From Niabella soli DSM 19437 (GTDB taxonomy: Bacteria; Bacteroidota; Bacteroidia; Chitinophagales; Chitinophagaceae): DNA of 64,000 nt. Below, piece after piece: positions 8,900 to 17,729 of the stretch. Position 1 is the first letter of the stretch, and each line of letters starts with the position of its first letter. Below the pieces are notes generated by a model. That model worked only from the letters and a program-made list of their open reading frames with translations. It ran no database searches and was not told where the DNA came from. The DNA is taken from positions 4,216,001 to 4,280,000 of the forward strand of contig NZ_CP007035.1 in assembly GCF_000243115.2 (NCBI RefSeq), written 5' to 3'. The position numbers and the translations under genes are program-made.

Positions 8900-9815
8900 A
8901 AAAGTAATAGTCCCACCAATTAAAAGCCAAGGCATTAAAACTAAGTTAGTGCCGTGGATAATGGAACTTGCGCCAAAAGCTGAAGGTAAATGGATTGAAC
9001 CTTTTCTGGGAACTGGCGTTGTCGCTTTTAATTCGGGGTACGAAAAAGCAATTCTTAATGATACAAATCCACATATTATTACTTTCTATAAAGGCATCCA
9101 GCAAGGCGAAATAACCGCTCCATTAATGAGGCATTACCTGGAGCAAGAAGGAGAATTATTAAGCAAGGCAGGTGATAACGGATATGATCATTATAGAAAA
9201 GTAAGAGCACGATTTAATCAAGAATTTTCGCCTTATGACTTCATTTTCTTGTCCCGTGCTGGGTTTAATGGAATGATGAGGTTTGGGAAAAAGGGGAATT
9301 GGAATATTCCTTTTTGTAAAAAGCCAGACCGTTTTGCGCAAGCCTATACAACAAAAATTACAAATCAAGTTTCAACGGTTTCAAAAATTATACAACCTGA
9401 GCCAAATTGGATATTTCATAACAAGTCATTTTCGGAAATCATTCCGCTTGCAACCGAACAAGATATTATTTACTGTGACCCCCCCTATTATGGGCGCTAT
9501 GTTGATTACTATAATGGCTGGACAGAACAGGATGAGAGACTTCTATTTAATCTACTAAGTGAAACCAAAGCAAAATTTATACTTTCTACATGGCATCATA
9601 ACGACTGGAGAGAGAATGAAATGATTGCAAAATTTTGGAGTAAATTTAATATTGTGACAAAAGACCACTTTTACCATTCGGGTGGCAATATTGAAAATAG
9701 AAGAACTATAGTTGAAGCTCTCGTTTGCAATTTCAATGCTGACAATATTCAAGATCACAATCATGGACAAAAAGAAAAAGTCCCGTCTGCACAATTAAGC
9801 CTTGAATTAACGTAG
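8889..9815 (+). CDS. Type II DNA adenine-N6 methyltransferase (Dam/D12 class), EcoRV-type modification enzyme
   Basis: Protein of 308 residues with the D12 (alpha-class) layout: SAM-binding motif PFLGTG at 38-43, NDTNPHII (57-64), and catalytic motif DPPY at 197-200. It has a size close to M.EcoRV. It should methylate adenine in the site cut by the preceding nuclease and so protect the host. The start ATG 8889 lies 11 bp inside the nuclease gene in another frame, so translation is probably coupled and synthesis follows that of the nuclease. Same AT-rich composition as its partner. No control (C) protein gene is present. Confidence 0.92.
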   Translation: MTNKKVIVPPIKSQGIKTKLVPWIMELAPKAEGKWIEPFLGTGVVAFNSGYEKAILNDTNPHIITFYKGIQQGEITAPLMRHYLEQEGELLSKAGDNGYDHYRKVRARFNQEFSPYDFIFLSRAGFNGMMRFGKKGNWNIPFCKKPDRFAQAYTTKITNQVSTVSKIIQPEPNWIFHNKSFSEIIPLATEQDIIYCDPPYYGRYVDYYNGWTEQDERLLFNLLSETKAKFILSTWHHNDWRENEMIAKFWSKFNIVTKDHFYHSGGNIENRRTIVEALVCNFNADNIQDHNHGQKEKVPSAQLSLELT

Positions 9816-9985
9816 AAGAATTATATACCGCTAACAAAGGCTTTCCTTATGTATTTTAATGATTTTTGCGATTTTGTATTTTTCGTTAAGTCAGTGCAGT
9901 TTTGCCTAAAATAGCCATTTCTTACAACCATAAACTGCCCGATTTAACGTACCTTTACCCTTCACAAAATCAGCGTATTTAATTA

Positions 9986-11179
9986 ATGGCGATATCTTAT
10001 AAACAACCGGATGAGCATGGTTATTATGGTGAATTCGGCGGGGCTTTTATCCCGGAAATGTTATACAGGAATGTGGAGGAGCTCCGGGAAAATTATTTAA
10101 AAATTATAGAAAGCGCCTCCTTTCAGGAGGAGTATAAACTCCTGCTGTCGGATTATGCCGGCAGGCCCACACCGCTGTATTACGCAGCGCGCTTAAGTGA
10201 AAAATATGGCACCAACGTCTATTTAAAGCGCGAAGATCTTTGCCATACCGGTGCGCACAAGGTTAATAATACCATTGGGCAGATACTGGTGGCAGAACGT
10301 TTGGGGAAAAAACGGATCATTGCCGAGACCGGAGCCGGTCAGCACGGGGTGGCCACCGCAACCGTTTGTGCGCTAAAAGGACTGGAATGTATCGTTTATA
10401 TGGGCGAAAAAGACATTGAACGCCAGGCGCCCAATGTGGCCCGCATGAAAATGCTGGGTGCTTCCGTTGTGCCGGCCAAAAGCGGCAGCAAAACACTGAA
10501 AGACGCCACCAATGAAGCCATCCGAGACTGGATCAACAATCCAAATGATACTTTTTATATTATCGGAAGTGTGGTGGGGCCGCATCCTTATCCGGATATG
10601 GTAGCCCGCTTTCAAAGCGTGATCAGTAAGGAAATACGCGCGCAGCTCCAGGAAAAAACTGGTACAGAATTGCCCACTGCCGTGCTGGCCTGCGTGGGCG
10701 GGGGCAGTAATGCGGCGGGCACTTTTTATCATTTCCTGGACGAGCCGTCGGTAGATATTATTGCCGTGGAAGCCGCCGGATGCGGTATTGATACGCATAT
10801 GAGCGCCGCTGCAACCCAGTTGGGTAAGCCGGGGGTTCTGCATGGAAGCAAAAGTTACCTGATGCAGACCGCAGACGGGCAGGTGGAAGAGCCTTATAGT
10901 ATTTCGGCCGGACTGGATTATCCGGGCATTGGACCGATGCACGCCAATTTATTTGTGACGGGGCGCGGGCAATTTTTAAATGCTACTGATAAAGAAGCAT
11001 TGCAGGCGGCCTTTGAACTGGCAAAACTGGAAGGAATTATTCCCGCTTTGGAAAGCGCGCACGCCCTGGCCGCGCTGAATAAGATCTCTTACACAAAGAA
11101 CGATACCGTTGTGGTTTGCCTCAGCGGGCGTGGGGATAAGGATATGGATACTTATATGCGTGAAATGCAAAATTATTAA
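9986..11179 (+). CDS. trpB: Tryptophan synthase beta chain
   Basis: Protein of 397 residues joining indole and serine to give tryptophan. The PLP lysine is K92 in the motif HTGAHKVNN, with the phosphate-binding glycine loop GGGSNAAG at about 235. Start [10 protein letters not shown] with the family motif [15 protein letters not shown] just after. trpA follows after 16 bp. The other trp genes (E, G, D, C, F), normally upstream in Bacteroidota operons, are not present: upstream is the restriction-modification pair. Confidence 0.97.
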   Translation: MAISYKQPDEHGYYGEFGGAFIPEMLYRNVEELRENYLKIIESASFQEEYKLLLSDYAGRPTPLYYAARLSEKYGTNVYLKREDLCHTGAHKVNNTIGQILVAERLGKKRIIAETGAGQHGVATATVCALKGLECIVYMGEKDIERQAPNVARMKMLGASVVPAKSGSKTLKDATNEAIRDWINNPNDTFYIIGSVVGPHPYPDMVARFQSVISKEIRAQLQEKTGTELPTAVLACVGGGSNAAGTFYHFLDEPSVDIIAVEAAGCGIDTHMSAAATQLGKPGVLHGSKSYLMQTADGQVEEPYSISAGLDYPGIGPMHANLFVTGRGQFLNATDKEALQAAFELAKLEGIIPALESAHALAALNKISYTKNDTVVVCLSGRGDKDMDTYMREMQNY

Positions 11180-11195
11180 AGAGGAGCCGAGAGTT

Positions 11196-11966
11196 ATGTC
11201 AAGACTGAAAACGCTTTTTGAAAAGAAGCCAGCAAACGTTTTAAATATTTATTGCACCGCCGGGTACCCGGAATTGGATAGTACCTTATTGATCATGCAG
11301 GCATTACAGGAAAACGGTGCTGATATTATTGAATTGGGCATGCCCTATAGTGACCCGCTGGCAGATGGGGAAACGATACAGAACAGCAGCGTTGTGGCTT
11401 TGAAGAATGGAATGACTATCGCAAAATTGTTTGAACAGCTAAAAACGATGCGCAGTACCGTTACCATCCCGGTAATTCTTATGGGCAACATAAACCCGGT
11501 ACTGTTATACGGTTTTGAACGCTTTTGTGCCGACGCGGCGGCTGTTGGGGTAGATGGACTGATCATCCCGGACCTGCCGCCTTATGAGTTTGAAGCGCTT
11601 TATAAACCCACCGTGGAACAACAGGGGCTTGATTTTATTTTCCTGGTAACACCTGAAACATCTGCGGAGCGTGTACGGATGCTGGACGGGTTAAGCAGCG
11701 GTTTTCTGTACGCGGTGTCCTCTTCTTCCACTACAGGAAAAGATAAGGACTTCGCCGAAGTAGAAGCTTATCTGGAACGACTGAAGGGCTATCACCTCAA
11801 CAACCCGGTACTGGTTGGGTTTGGCATTAAAGACAAAACCACTTTTTCAAGAGCCGCCAAACATTCCAACGGCGCTATTATCGGTTCGGCCTTTATAAAA
11901 GCGTTGGAAGGGAAAACGGATGTTGTAGCGGTTACTAAAGATTTTGTAACAGCAATACTGGATTAA
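11196..11966 (+). CDS. trpA: Tryptophan synthase alpha chain
   Basis: Protein of 256 residues that releases indole from indole-3-glycerol phosphate and channels it to TrpB. Catalytic Glu46 and Asp57 lie in IIELGMPYSDPLADG; the phosphate-binding region AVSSSSTTG is near 172. The frame is open upstream into trpB, but ATG 11196 with GAGGAG ten bases before it is the proper start and gives the usual family N-terminus. Cotranscribed with trpB. Confidence 0.96.
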   Translation: MSRLKTLFEKKPANVLNIYCTAGYPELDSTLLIMQALQENGADIIELGMPYSDPLADGETIQNSSVVALKNGMTIAKLFEQLKTMRSTVTIPVILMGNINPVLLYGFERFCADAAAVGVDGLIIPDLPPYEFEALYKPTVEQQGLDFIFLVTPETSAERVRMLDGLSSGFLYAVSSSSTTGKDKDFAEVEAYLERLKGYHLNNPVLVGFGIKDKTTFSRAAKHSNGAIIGSAFIKALEGKTDVVAVTKDFVTAILD

Positions 11967-12133
11967 TATTTTGCTAAAAAAATGAGGCTGCAATAGGCTT
12001 AACCTATCAATAGAGGCAGACAATCAATCACTTGTATTAAATTTTAACCTTAAGGTTTGTTTTGGGATTTTCTTAATGAGAAAAACGAAACAAATAAACC
12101 GTAATCTTGTTTTAAGAGAACAAAAATCTATGT

Positions 12134-13216
12134 ATGCGAATGAATAAAATTGGCCTTTTGTTGGTAATGCTTTTCCCGGTTGTGGCACTGGCGCAAAAAT
12201 TAACGCTTAGCGGAACTATTGAGGGAATGCCCGATAATACCAAGATCATATTATTAGACCTGGAAAAATCATCAGCGATCCTGGCGCAAACGACGTCAAA
12301 AAACGGCAGTTTTACTTTGGATAGTAAAGTGGACGGCCCTTCTATTTTGGGGCTGATGGCGGGTGACTCCCTGAAAACAGCGTTATTTCTTGCTAACGAT
12401 GCTGTGAAGGTAACCGGGAATATGCGGCAGAAGATGGACGACTGGAAGTTTACCGGTTCAAAAACCCAGGATGATTTCTCTGAATTTCAAAACATTTTCG
12501 TGCCCAAATTTGAGCGGATTAATCAACTGGGCATCGCGGCACAATCCGGCACCGGTGGTGATAGTGTTACCAATGCGATGAAAACCGTGACCGATGATAT
12601 TGAGAAAAGTGTGGATGCTTTTATTGCGAAACACCCTGCGTCACCGGTAAGCGCAATGGTATTGCTGTCTACCATCGGTTTTTCCGATGATGTTGCATTG
12701 TTGGATAAACGGGCCGGCTCCCTTTCAAAAGAAGTGATGAATACGGGCATTGGCCGTCAGTTGCAAAAGGCAATGGAGGACGCCCATTTTAACGCGGTAG
12801 GTACGGTGGCCGCTGATTTTACACAGAAAGATGCAGCAGGTAAAGATGTTTCTTTAGCACAATTCAGGGGAAAATATGTGCTGGTTGATTTTTGGGCCAG
12901 TTGGTGCGGACCCTGCCGCCGCGAAAACCCCAACGTGGTAAAAATGTATAACAAATACAAAGGCAAGAACTTTACAGTGCTGGGCATATCATTGGATGAA
13001 GAAAAAGATGCATGGCAGCAGGCAATTAAAAAGGACGGCCTGACCTGGACACATGTCAGCGACCTGAAGGGCTGGGAAAATGCCGTTGCGCAGCAATATC
13101 GTATTACCGCGATCCCGAGGAATTTTTTGATCGGCCCCGATGGAAAAATACTGGGAAAAGACCTGCGTGGCGAAGAGCTGGAAAATAAGCTGGCCGAAGT
13201 TTTGGGGAAGCCTTAA
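12134..13216 (+). CDS. TlpA-like thiol-disulfide oxidoreductase with N-terminal DUF4369-type domain
   Basis: Exported protein of 360 residues. Signal peptide 1-20 (ALAQK), a beta-rich DUF4369-like domain (about 22-110; SGTIEGMPDNTKIILLDLE), a helical linker, then a thioredoxin-fold AhpC/TSA domain from about 222 with the redox motif WCGPC (C258 and C261) and the cis-Pro region ITAIPRNFLIGPDG. Such proteins keep periplasmic cysteines reduced in Bacteroidota; the client is not known. Start may also be ATG 12140. Single gene; 167 bp separate it from trpA. Confidence 0.88.
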   Translation: MRMNKIGLLLVMLFPVVALAQKLTLSGTIEGMPDNTKIILLDLEKSSAILAQTTSKNGSFTLDSKVDGPSILGLMAGDSLKTALFLANDAVKVTGNMRQKMDDWKFTGSKTQDDFSEFQNIFVPKFERINQLGIAAQSGTGGDSVTNAMKTVTDDIEKSVDAFIAKHPASPVSAMVLLSTIGFSDDVALLDKRAGSLSKEVMNTGIGRQLQKAMEDAHFNAVGTVAADFTQKDAAGKDVSLAQFRGKYVLVDFWASWCGPCRRENPNVVKMYNKYKGKNFTVLGISLDEEKDAWQQAIKKDGLTWTHVSDLKGWENAVAQQYRITAIPRNFLIGPDGKILGKDLRGEELENKLAEVLGKP

Positions 13217-13462
13217 CGGCTACCCGCGGGTTTCGCAGCTTTTGGTCTCTTGCAGAACGATGAACGCTCCCGTTTCAACTGTTGATTGTAGTGGCGAAGC
13301 TGAAGAGTGCGATCCCGCTTTTGTCCTACATGTGGACACAACTGATCTTTCCGTAGCTGGTGCTAAAATGCCCGGAGGGCATAATGTACATAGCCCGCAG
13401 CGTTAGCTGACTCCAAGTATGGCTGATAGTAGCACAAAATCCCGCGACGTGGCAATCGTATA

Positions 13463-13470
13463 TATTTTTG
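13463..13470 (+). promoter_or_regulatory. -7 box TATTTTTG
   Basis: Matches TAnnTTTG. Transcription would begin near 13477, so the palindrome at 13483-13513 would sit just after the start point, a place where a bound repressor blocks RNA polymerase. Confidence 0.4.
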
Positions 13471-13482
13471 CAAATACAAATA

Positions 13483-13513
13483 TTTTTATCTACGAATTAT
13501 TCGTAGATAAAAA
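13483..13513. promoter_or_regulatory. Perfect 31-bp palindromic operator candidate
   Basis: Two 15-bp arms (TTTTTATCTACGAAT and its exact reverse complement) around a single central T. The inner core is CTACGAATTATTCGTAG. It lies 20 bp before the ATG of the CarboxypepD-domain gene and just downstream of a -7 box. The core resembles operators of BlaI/MecI-type winged-helix repressors, which bind TAC-N-GTA dyads; no such regulator gene is in the window, so that assignment is inference. It lacks a U-tract on the plus strand and is in front of, not after, a gene, so it is unlikely to be a terminator. Confidence 0.65.
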
Positions 13514-13533
13514 AGGAATACTATATTTGATCT

Positions 13534-14733
13534 ATGAAATGCGGGTTTACGATCTTATTCCTTTTGTTTTGCTCTTTTGCGTTCCCGCAGCAATCCATAA
13601 CGGGCGCCGTAGTACCCGAAGAAGGCGGCCAGCCGATAGCCGGGGCCAGCGTCTTTGTTAATAATACTTCCATCGGTACCACCACTAACAATGAAGGGCA
13701 ATTTCAACTGAATAATATACCTGCGGGAAAATATGACCTGGTGGTTTCCTGTGTAGGGTATGAATCGATCGTGTATGCGCTGCAACCGGGAGCGCCGCCA
13801 TTAAAAGCACGGTTTGAATTAAAACATAAAATAACAGCACTCGAAAATATAACGGTGGGTGGGTATATAACCGAGACCTGGGCAAAATGGGGCAAGGCAT
13901 TCTTAGAATCTTTTTTGGGGGTTACTCCGGTTGCCCTGCGGTGTGTGTTGCTGAACAAAGAGGCTTTGCATTTTCGGTTTTATAAAAAACAGAATATGCT
14001 GGAAGTGGTTGCCGATGCGCCTTTAGAAATAGAGAACCCGTTATTGGGATACCACCTGCAATATGAGCTCCAGGATTTTCGGATACAATTTAAGGAGCAT
14101 AGCTCTTATTATGCCGGGTATGTTTTTTTTACCGACCGGAAAAACGCAACCAACCGGTCGATAAAGGCGCGCAGAACAAAAACCTATTACGGGTCCGGGA
14201 TGCATTTTATGCGGGCCTTGTATGCCGGAAAATTAAAGGAAGAGGGGTTTTTAGTAAGAAGAATGACCCGGGTATATAATACCGAAAAGGAACGGGTGCG
14301 TGCATTGTTTAAAAAAGAGATCCGGTTGGGAAAGGATATTACACTGCCCTCAAAGAGCGGTGATCCGTATGATTCGGGCAGCTACTATAAAACAGTGCTG
14401 CAACAAAAGGATTATGAAGATGTGTATGCGGCAAAAACAATCAATACAGATAGTGTTTTTGTGCGAAAACAGGGAGCGAACCACCTGGTATTTTGGAAAA
14501 ATTTTCTTGCAGTTACCTATACGAAAGCGCTGGAAGATCCCGCATACCTCAGCTATATAGCAGAAGGGAGGAAACCCATTCCTCAGCTTTCATTACTGCA
14601 ATTACCGTTGCAGGAGCCTTTATTGATCGATGCAAATGGCAACTGGTCGCCGACGGACAATATTTTGTCTGCGGGCTACTGGTCCTGGAGCGATAAGGTA
14701 GGTACGATGCTGCCCCTGGATTATGAGCCCTAG
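13534..14733 (+). CDS. CarboxypepD_reg-like domain protein, exported
   Basis: Protein of 399 residues. Signal peptide 1-19 (FAFPQQ), then a CarboxypepD_reg-like beta-sandwich (about 20-105: ITGAVVPEEGGQPIAGASVFVNNTSIGTTTNNEGQFQL), then about 290 residues with alternating beta-strand character, many aromatic and Lys residues, with no recognised domain. In Bacteroidota this N-terminal domain is found both on TonB receptors and on unrelated surface proteins; there is no plug or barrel here. The 31-bp palindrome in its leader suggests a specifically regulated gene. Its last bases overlap the converging TMEM175-like gene. Confidence 0.75.
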   Translation: MKCGFTILFLLFCSFAFPQQSITGAVVPEEGGQPIAGASVFVNNTSIGTTTNNEGQFQLNNIPAGKYDLVVSCVGYESIVYALQPGAPPLKARFELKHKITALENITVGGYITETWAKWGKAFLESFLGVTPVALRCVLLNKEALHFRFYKKQNMLEVVADAPLEIENPLLGYHLQYELQDFRIQFKEHSSYYAGYVFFTDRKNATNRSIKARRTKTYYGSGMHFMRALYAGKLKEEGFLVRRMTRVYNTEKERVRALFKKEIRLGKDITLPSKSGDPYDSGSYYKTVLQQKDYEDVYAAKTINTDSVFVRKQGANHLVFWKNFLAVTYTKALEDPAYLSYIAEGRKPIPQLSLLQLPLQEPLLIDANGNWSPTDNILSAGYWSWSDKVGTMLPLDYEP

Positions 14734-15359
14734 CGCTTCGTTTTTCTACCTGAAAAAAACACGAATGCGTAGTTTAATTGTATGGCAATGATGACCCCGA
14801 TGCTCAAATAAGGGCTGATGAAGCAAAGTAATGCTCCGAAAAAATAGAGTGTCTGTGCAATGATGATGCGTTGCCGGATGCCGGGCCCCGCCTGCTTTTT
14901 TGTTTCATCAGATACGAAGTTATGCTTGCAGGCATAGGCCCAGTTAATATACAATAGCAATCCCATCAAAAAAATATTCAGCCAATAGATCCCTATGGGG
15001 AATTTATAGTTGATATGGTCTCCCAAAAATGCGGTGGAAAAAGGCAGTAAGGTTACAAAAAGTAAAAACAGCAGGTTGATCCAGCTTAAATTACGGTCGC
15101 TCTTTTCAATAAGCCTGAATTGCGCTGCATGCCCCGTCCAGAAAATACCGGCAGTCATAAAACTTAAAAAATAAACAAGAAATTTTGGCATCAGTGCAAG
15201 AAAGGAATGGGCCAGTTCTTTGTCTGAAGTAAACCCTTCTGCAAGCGGCACCCTGATTTCCAGAACGAGCAGCGTCATGGCTACCCCAAAAACGCCATCA
15301 CTTATAGCAATAATACGCGCTGTGTCCTGGCCTGCAATTTTGTTGTAGCTGGTCATCAT
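14730..15359 (-). CDS. TMEM175-family potassium channel-like protein (DUF1211)
   Basis: Membrane protein of 209 residues with six predicted helices. The first helix carries RIIAISDGVFGVAMTLL, the FSDG selectivity/gate signature of TMEM175 channels, with Ile in place of the usual Phe before SDG. Bacterial members form K+ channels as tetramers. It overlaps the end of the convergent CarboxypepD-domain gene by 4 bp. No partner gene suggests what controls it. Confidence 0.82.
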   Translation of the reverse strand: MMTSYNKIAGQDTARIIAISDGVFGVAMTLLVLEIRVPLAEGFTSDKELAHSFLALMPKFLVYFLSFMTAGIFWTGHAAQFRLIEKSDRNLSWINLLFLLFVTLLPFSTAFLGDHINYKFPIGIYWLNIFLMGLLLYINWAYACKHNFVSDETKKQAGPGIRQRIIIAQTLYFFGALLCFISPYLSIGVIIAIQLNYAFVFFSGRKTKR

Positions 15360-15379
15360 ATTGGGAATGGTTTATAATG

Positions 15380-15898
15380 TTATCTTTTTGCTTCAAGCGC
15401 TGTTTTTACCAGGGTTTCATTTTCTTCGTCAAAGCAAACAAAAATCACCTCTTTAATGCCCCTGTTCGTTGCCAGGAACTGCTGCACCGCCGTAACGGCG
15501 ATGGTTGCGGCTTCTTTTTTGGGATAACCATAAATGCCGGTACTGATATTGGGGAACGCAACGGAGCGGCAATGATGCTGGGCGGCAAGTTCCAGGGAAT
15601 TGATATAACAGGCATGCAGCCGTTCGGCCTCGCCTTTGAGGCCGCCGTTCCAAACAGGGCCCACCGTGTGGATCACGTACCGCGCGGGTAATTTTCCGGC
15701 AGTTGTTATCACCGCCTCGCCGGTTTTGCATCCGCCTTGTTTTGCCACTATTTTTCTGCAGGCTTCCAGTATTTCCGGGCCGCCTGAACGGTGTATGGCG
15801 CCATCCACACCTCCTCCTCCCAGCAGGGAAGTATTAGCGGCGTTTACAATAACGTCCGCTGCAACTTTTGTAATATCCCCTTTTATTATCTGTATCAT
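15380..15898 (-). CDS. Macro domain protein, O-acetyl-ADP-ribose deacetylase type
   Basis: Single macro domain of 172 residues. ADP-ribose-binding features: [19 protein letters not shown] at the N-terminus with the NAAN pair, the glycine run [14 protein letters not shown], and the C-terminal loop [14 protein letters not shown]. The layout matches the MacroD/YmdB subgroup, which removes ADP-ribose from proteins or deacetylates O-acetyl-ADP-ribose. It ends 20 bp upstream of the TMEM175-like start and starts 9 bp after the CsaA gene, so these small genes are probably one transcript. Confidence 0.93.
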   Translation of the reverse strand: MIQIIKGDITKVAADVIVNAANTSLLGGGGVDGAIHRSGGPEILEACRKIVAKQGGCKTGEAVITTAGKLPARYVIHTVGPVWNGGLKGEAERLHACYINSLELAAQHHCRSVAFPNISTGIYGYPKKEAATIAVTAVQQFLATNRGIKEVIFVCFDEENETLVKTALEAKR

Positions 15899-15907
15899 AT
15901 TGTAGTT

Positions 15908-16252
15908 TTACCCGATCCTTAAACCATTGGGTACTGCTGCATCGGGCGCCAGTAAGGTGATCGTATTAGCTTCCCCGACCGTACCTAAAATCAAACATTC
16001 GCTGAAGAAATTGGCAATTTGTTTGCGGGGAAAATTCAACACAGCAATTACCTGCCTGCCAGGTAAATCTTCGGGTTGGTACAGCTTTGTTATCTGTGCG
16101 GAGGATCTGCGGATGCCATAAGCGCCAAAATCAATGGTTAGCTTATAAGCGGGGTTGCGGGCCTCTTTAAAGATTTCCGCGTGGGTAATCGTCCCTACGC
16201 GCATTTCTATTTTTGTGAAGTCGGTCCAGTTGATCAGCGGTTCTGTTTCCAT
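15908..16252 (-). CDS. csaA: tRNA-binding protein CsaA-like
   Basis: Protein of 114 residues with one OB-fold tRNA-binding domain, as in CsaA and the ends of MetRS and PheRS beta. Typical stretches: FTKIEMRVGTITHAEIFKEARNPAYKLTIDFG, then SAQIT and the end motif LGTVGEANTITLLAPD. CsaA binds tRNA and has chaperone activity in Bacillus. Lies 9 bp before the macro-domain gene and 25 bp after the SRPBCC gene. Confidence 0.92.
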   Translation of the reverse strand: METEPLINWTDFTKIEMRVGTITHAEIFKEARNPAYKLTIDFGAYGIRRSSAQITKLYQPEDLPGRQVIAVLNFPRKQIANFFSECLILGTVGEANTITLLAPDAAVPNGLRIG

Positions 16253-16277
16253 AGTTGGAGAATTGATACAAGATTTT

Positions 16278-16745
16278 TTATTGCAGCCCTTTTGGAAAAC
16301 GGTCTCCGACTAAATTGAGCCGGATGTCTTTTTCCAATAAGGCTTTCAGCGCCGCTAAAACCAGTGTAAAGCCTTCAGTGGAGTCGCGTACCTGTGCAAT
16401 AAGCTGAGCTGCATCCCCCTGAAATCCGCTGTTGACAATACTTACAAAGGTTTGATCCTCACCGAGGGCCGTAAACGCCCAGGTTACCTGGCTTTTTTGG
16501 GAGTAATTGCCCCATTCAATTTCGATCTTTTTATCGACCTCAATATGTGTAACGTTTACAGTAACGGAATGATTATACATTTCCCAGGTCCACTCAATGG
16601 TCTTTCCTTCTTCCAGCCGGCCGCTGCTTTTGGTGAACCATATTTTTGTGGTTATCTCCGGATCAATAAAAGCATCAAAAACTATTGCTACCGGTTTCCG
16701 GATCAGCATTGCTGCTGCGGCATAATATTGTTCAGAGTCTTTCAT
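16278..16745 (-). CDS. SRPBCC/AHSA1-type ligand-binding domain protein
   Basis: Protein of 155 residues with the AHSA1-like START fold: opening IRKPVAIVFDAFIDPEITTKIWF, middle TIEWTWEMYNHSVTVNVTHIE and a long C-terminal helix (GFTLVLAALKALLE). These proteins bind hydrophobic ligands or act as Hsp90 activator-like domains; the ligand of most bacterial members is unknown. First gene of the probable run SRPBCC-CsaA-macro-TMEM175. Confidence 0.85.
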   Translation of the reverse strand: MKDSEQYYAAAAMLIRKPVAIVFDAFIDPEITTKIWFTKSSGRLEEGKTIEWTWEMYNHSVTVNVTHIEVDKKIEIEWGNYSQKSQVTWAFTALGEDQTFVSIVNSGFQGDAAQLIAQVRDSTEGFTLVLAALKALLEKDIRLNLVGDRFPKGLQ

Positions 16746-16817
16746 TTGAATAATTTAATTAACAGGAATATAACGAAAGTTAAATTTTTTTATTGAAAGA
16801 TTATGAGGAATACTACA

Positions 16818-17675
16818 TCAGTCACACGGAATACCAAAAAGGTCCAGCCCGGCTCCCCAGAAAACAGTGAGGGAATCATTGGCCACTTTCTTAAAGATCG
16901 TACGCGAAGGGAAAAAATACATGCGTTCATTATTCCTGTCTCCGTCCGTCATAGTAAAATTGTCGGTATAGGTGAAATATAAAGAATCCAGGTCGGCAAA
17001 AGTTTTAGTGGGCACGTAATTCATATTGGGATAATCATCTGGTTGTGTTTTCAGCCATTGGGCAATGCTTTTGTCGATCTGCTGATAGTTTTTATTGTAG
17101 TGGAGGGGCAGTTGCTGATAGGAGGCCAACAGCGGTTTCCCAATGCCTGCTGTGTCCTGGGGCGCTACTGTCAAAATAACAACATTGCTCATGCACTCGT
17201 CAATTGCATATAAAACATCCTGGTAACGGAATTTCTTTATACCGTTGGTGCCATACAGATACATTCCGTTGGGTATTTTTTGCCGGATCGCTTTTTCCAG
17301 TTCTTTGTTTTTTTCAATAATATAAGGGCCGGTGGTATCTACTACAATGCAATCCGGGCAAGGCTTGTACAATCCCGGTGCCACAGCATCCGGCTGTGAA
17401 GTAAACAAAACGGCAGAGTCTCTGAAGGCGATCGCATTAAAAGCGGAGTCGATGGTATTAGGCGGAAAATTATTGAGCTCTATAGCAATGCCTATGATAT
17501 GGGGGGAAAGATTGTAAACCGCGAAAATAGCGGTGTCAACCTTTAATGCATCGGGCCTGCGCGCAATAGCAGCATCCTGCTTTTCATCCGTTGTTTTAGC
17601 GCTGTCAGATCTGCACGAAAAAATAAGCGATGTCCCTACAATGATTAGCGACATTGCCCGGCGCATTCTCTTCAT
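16818..17675 (-). CDS. Hypothetical lipoprotein
   Basis: Protein of 285 residues with a lipoprotein signal: basic start MKRMRRAM, hydrophobic stretch and lipobox LIFSC with Cys21. The mature part begins with a Ser/Asp/Lys linker and holds a CPDC pair near residue 109, but no known domain was recognised. Its role cannot be inferred from the neighbours. Probably anchored to the outer membrane facing the periplasm. Confidence 0.7.
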   Translation of the reverse strand: MKRMRRAMSLIIVGTSLIFSCRSDSAKTTDEKQDAAIARRPDALKVDTAIFAVYNLSPHIIGIAIELNNFPPNTIDSAFNAIAFRDSAVLFTSQPDAVAPGLYKPCPDCIVVDTTGPYIIEKNKELEKAIRQKIPNGMYLYGTNGIKKFRYQDVLYAIDECMSNVVILTVAPQDTAGIGKPLLASYQQLPLHYNKNYQQIDKSIAQWLKTQPDDYPNMNYVPTKTFADLDSLYFTYTDNFTMTDGDRNNERMYFFPSRTIFKKVANDSLTVFWGAGLDLFGIPCD

Positions 17676-17729
17676 AATACGGAATTTGATGCAAAATACT
17701 GCATTTGGTCAACTATTTGTTTGCTCTGG

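Larger units (their letters stand above)
13217..13533. other. 317-bp intergenic region with repeat debris and a regulated promoter
   Basis: No gene. The first 220 bp hold words found in other gaps of the window (for instance GCTGATAGTAGCAC at about 13422-13435, compare 58330-58345 and 61958-61970). The last 75 bp hold a -7 box and a perfect 31-bp palindrome listed separately. Confidence 0.6.

Noticed and set aside
7582-9985. Integrative element with attachment sites around the restriction-modification genes
   Set aside because: No integrase, tRNA gene or flanking direct repeat was found.
13522-13529. TATATTTG, an exact -7 match
   Set aside because: Only 4 bp before the ATG at 13534, so the mRNA would begin inside the start codon or later; the box at 13463-13470 fits better.
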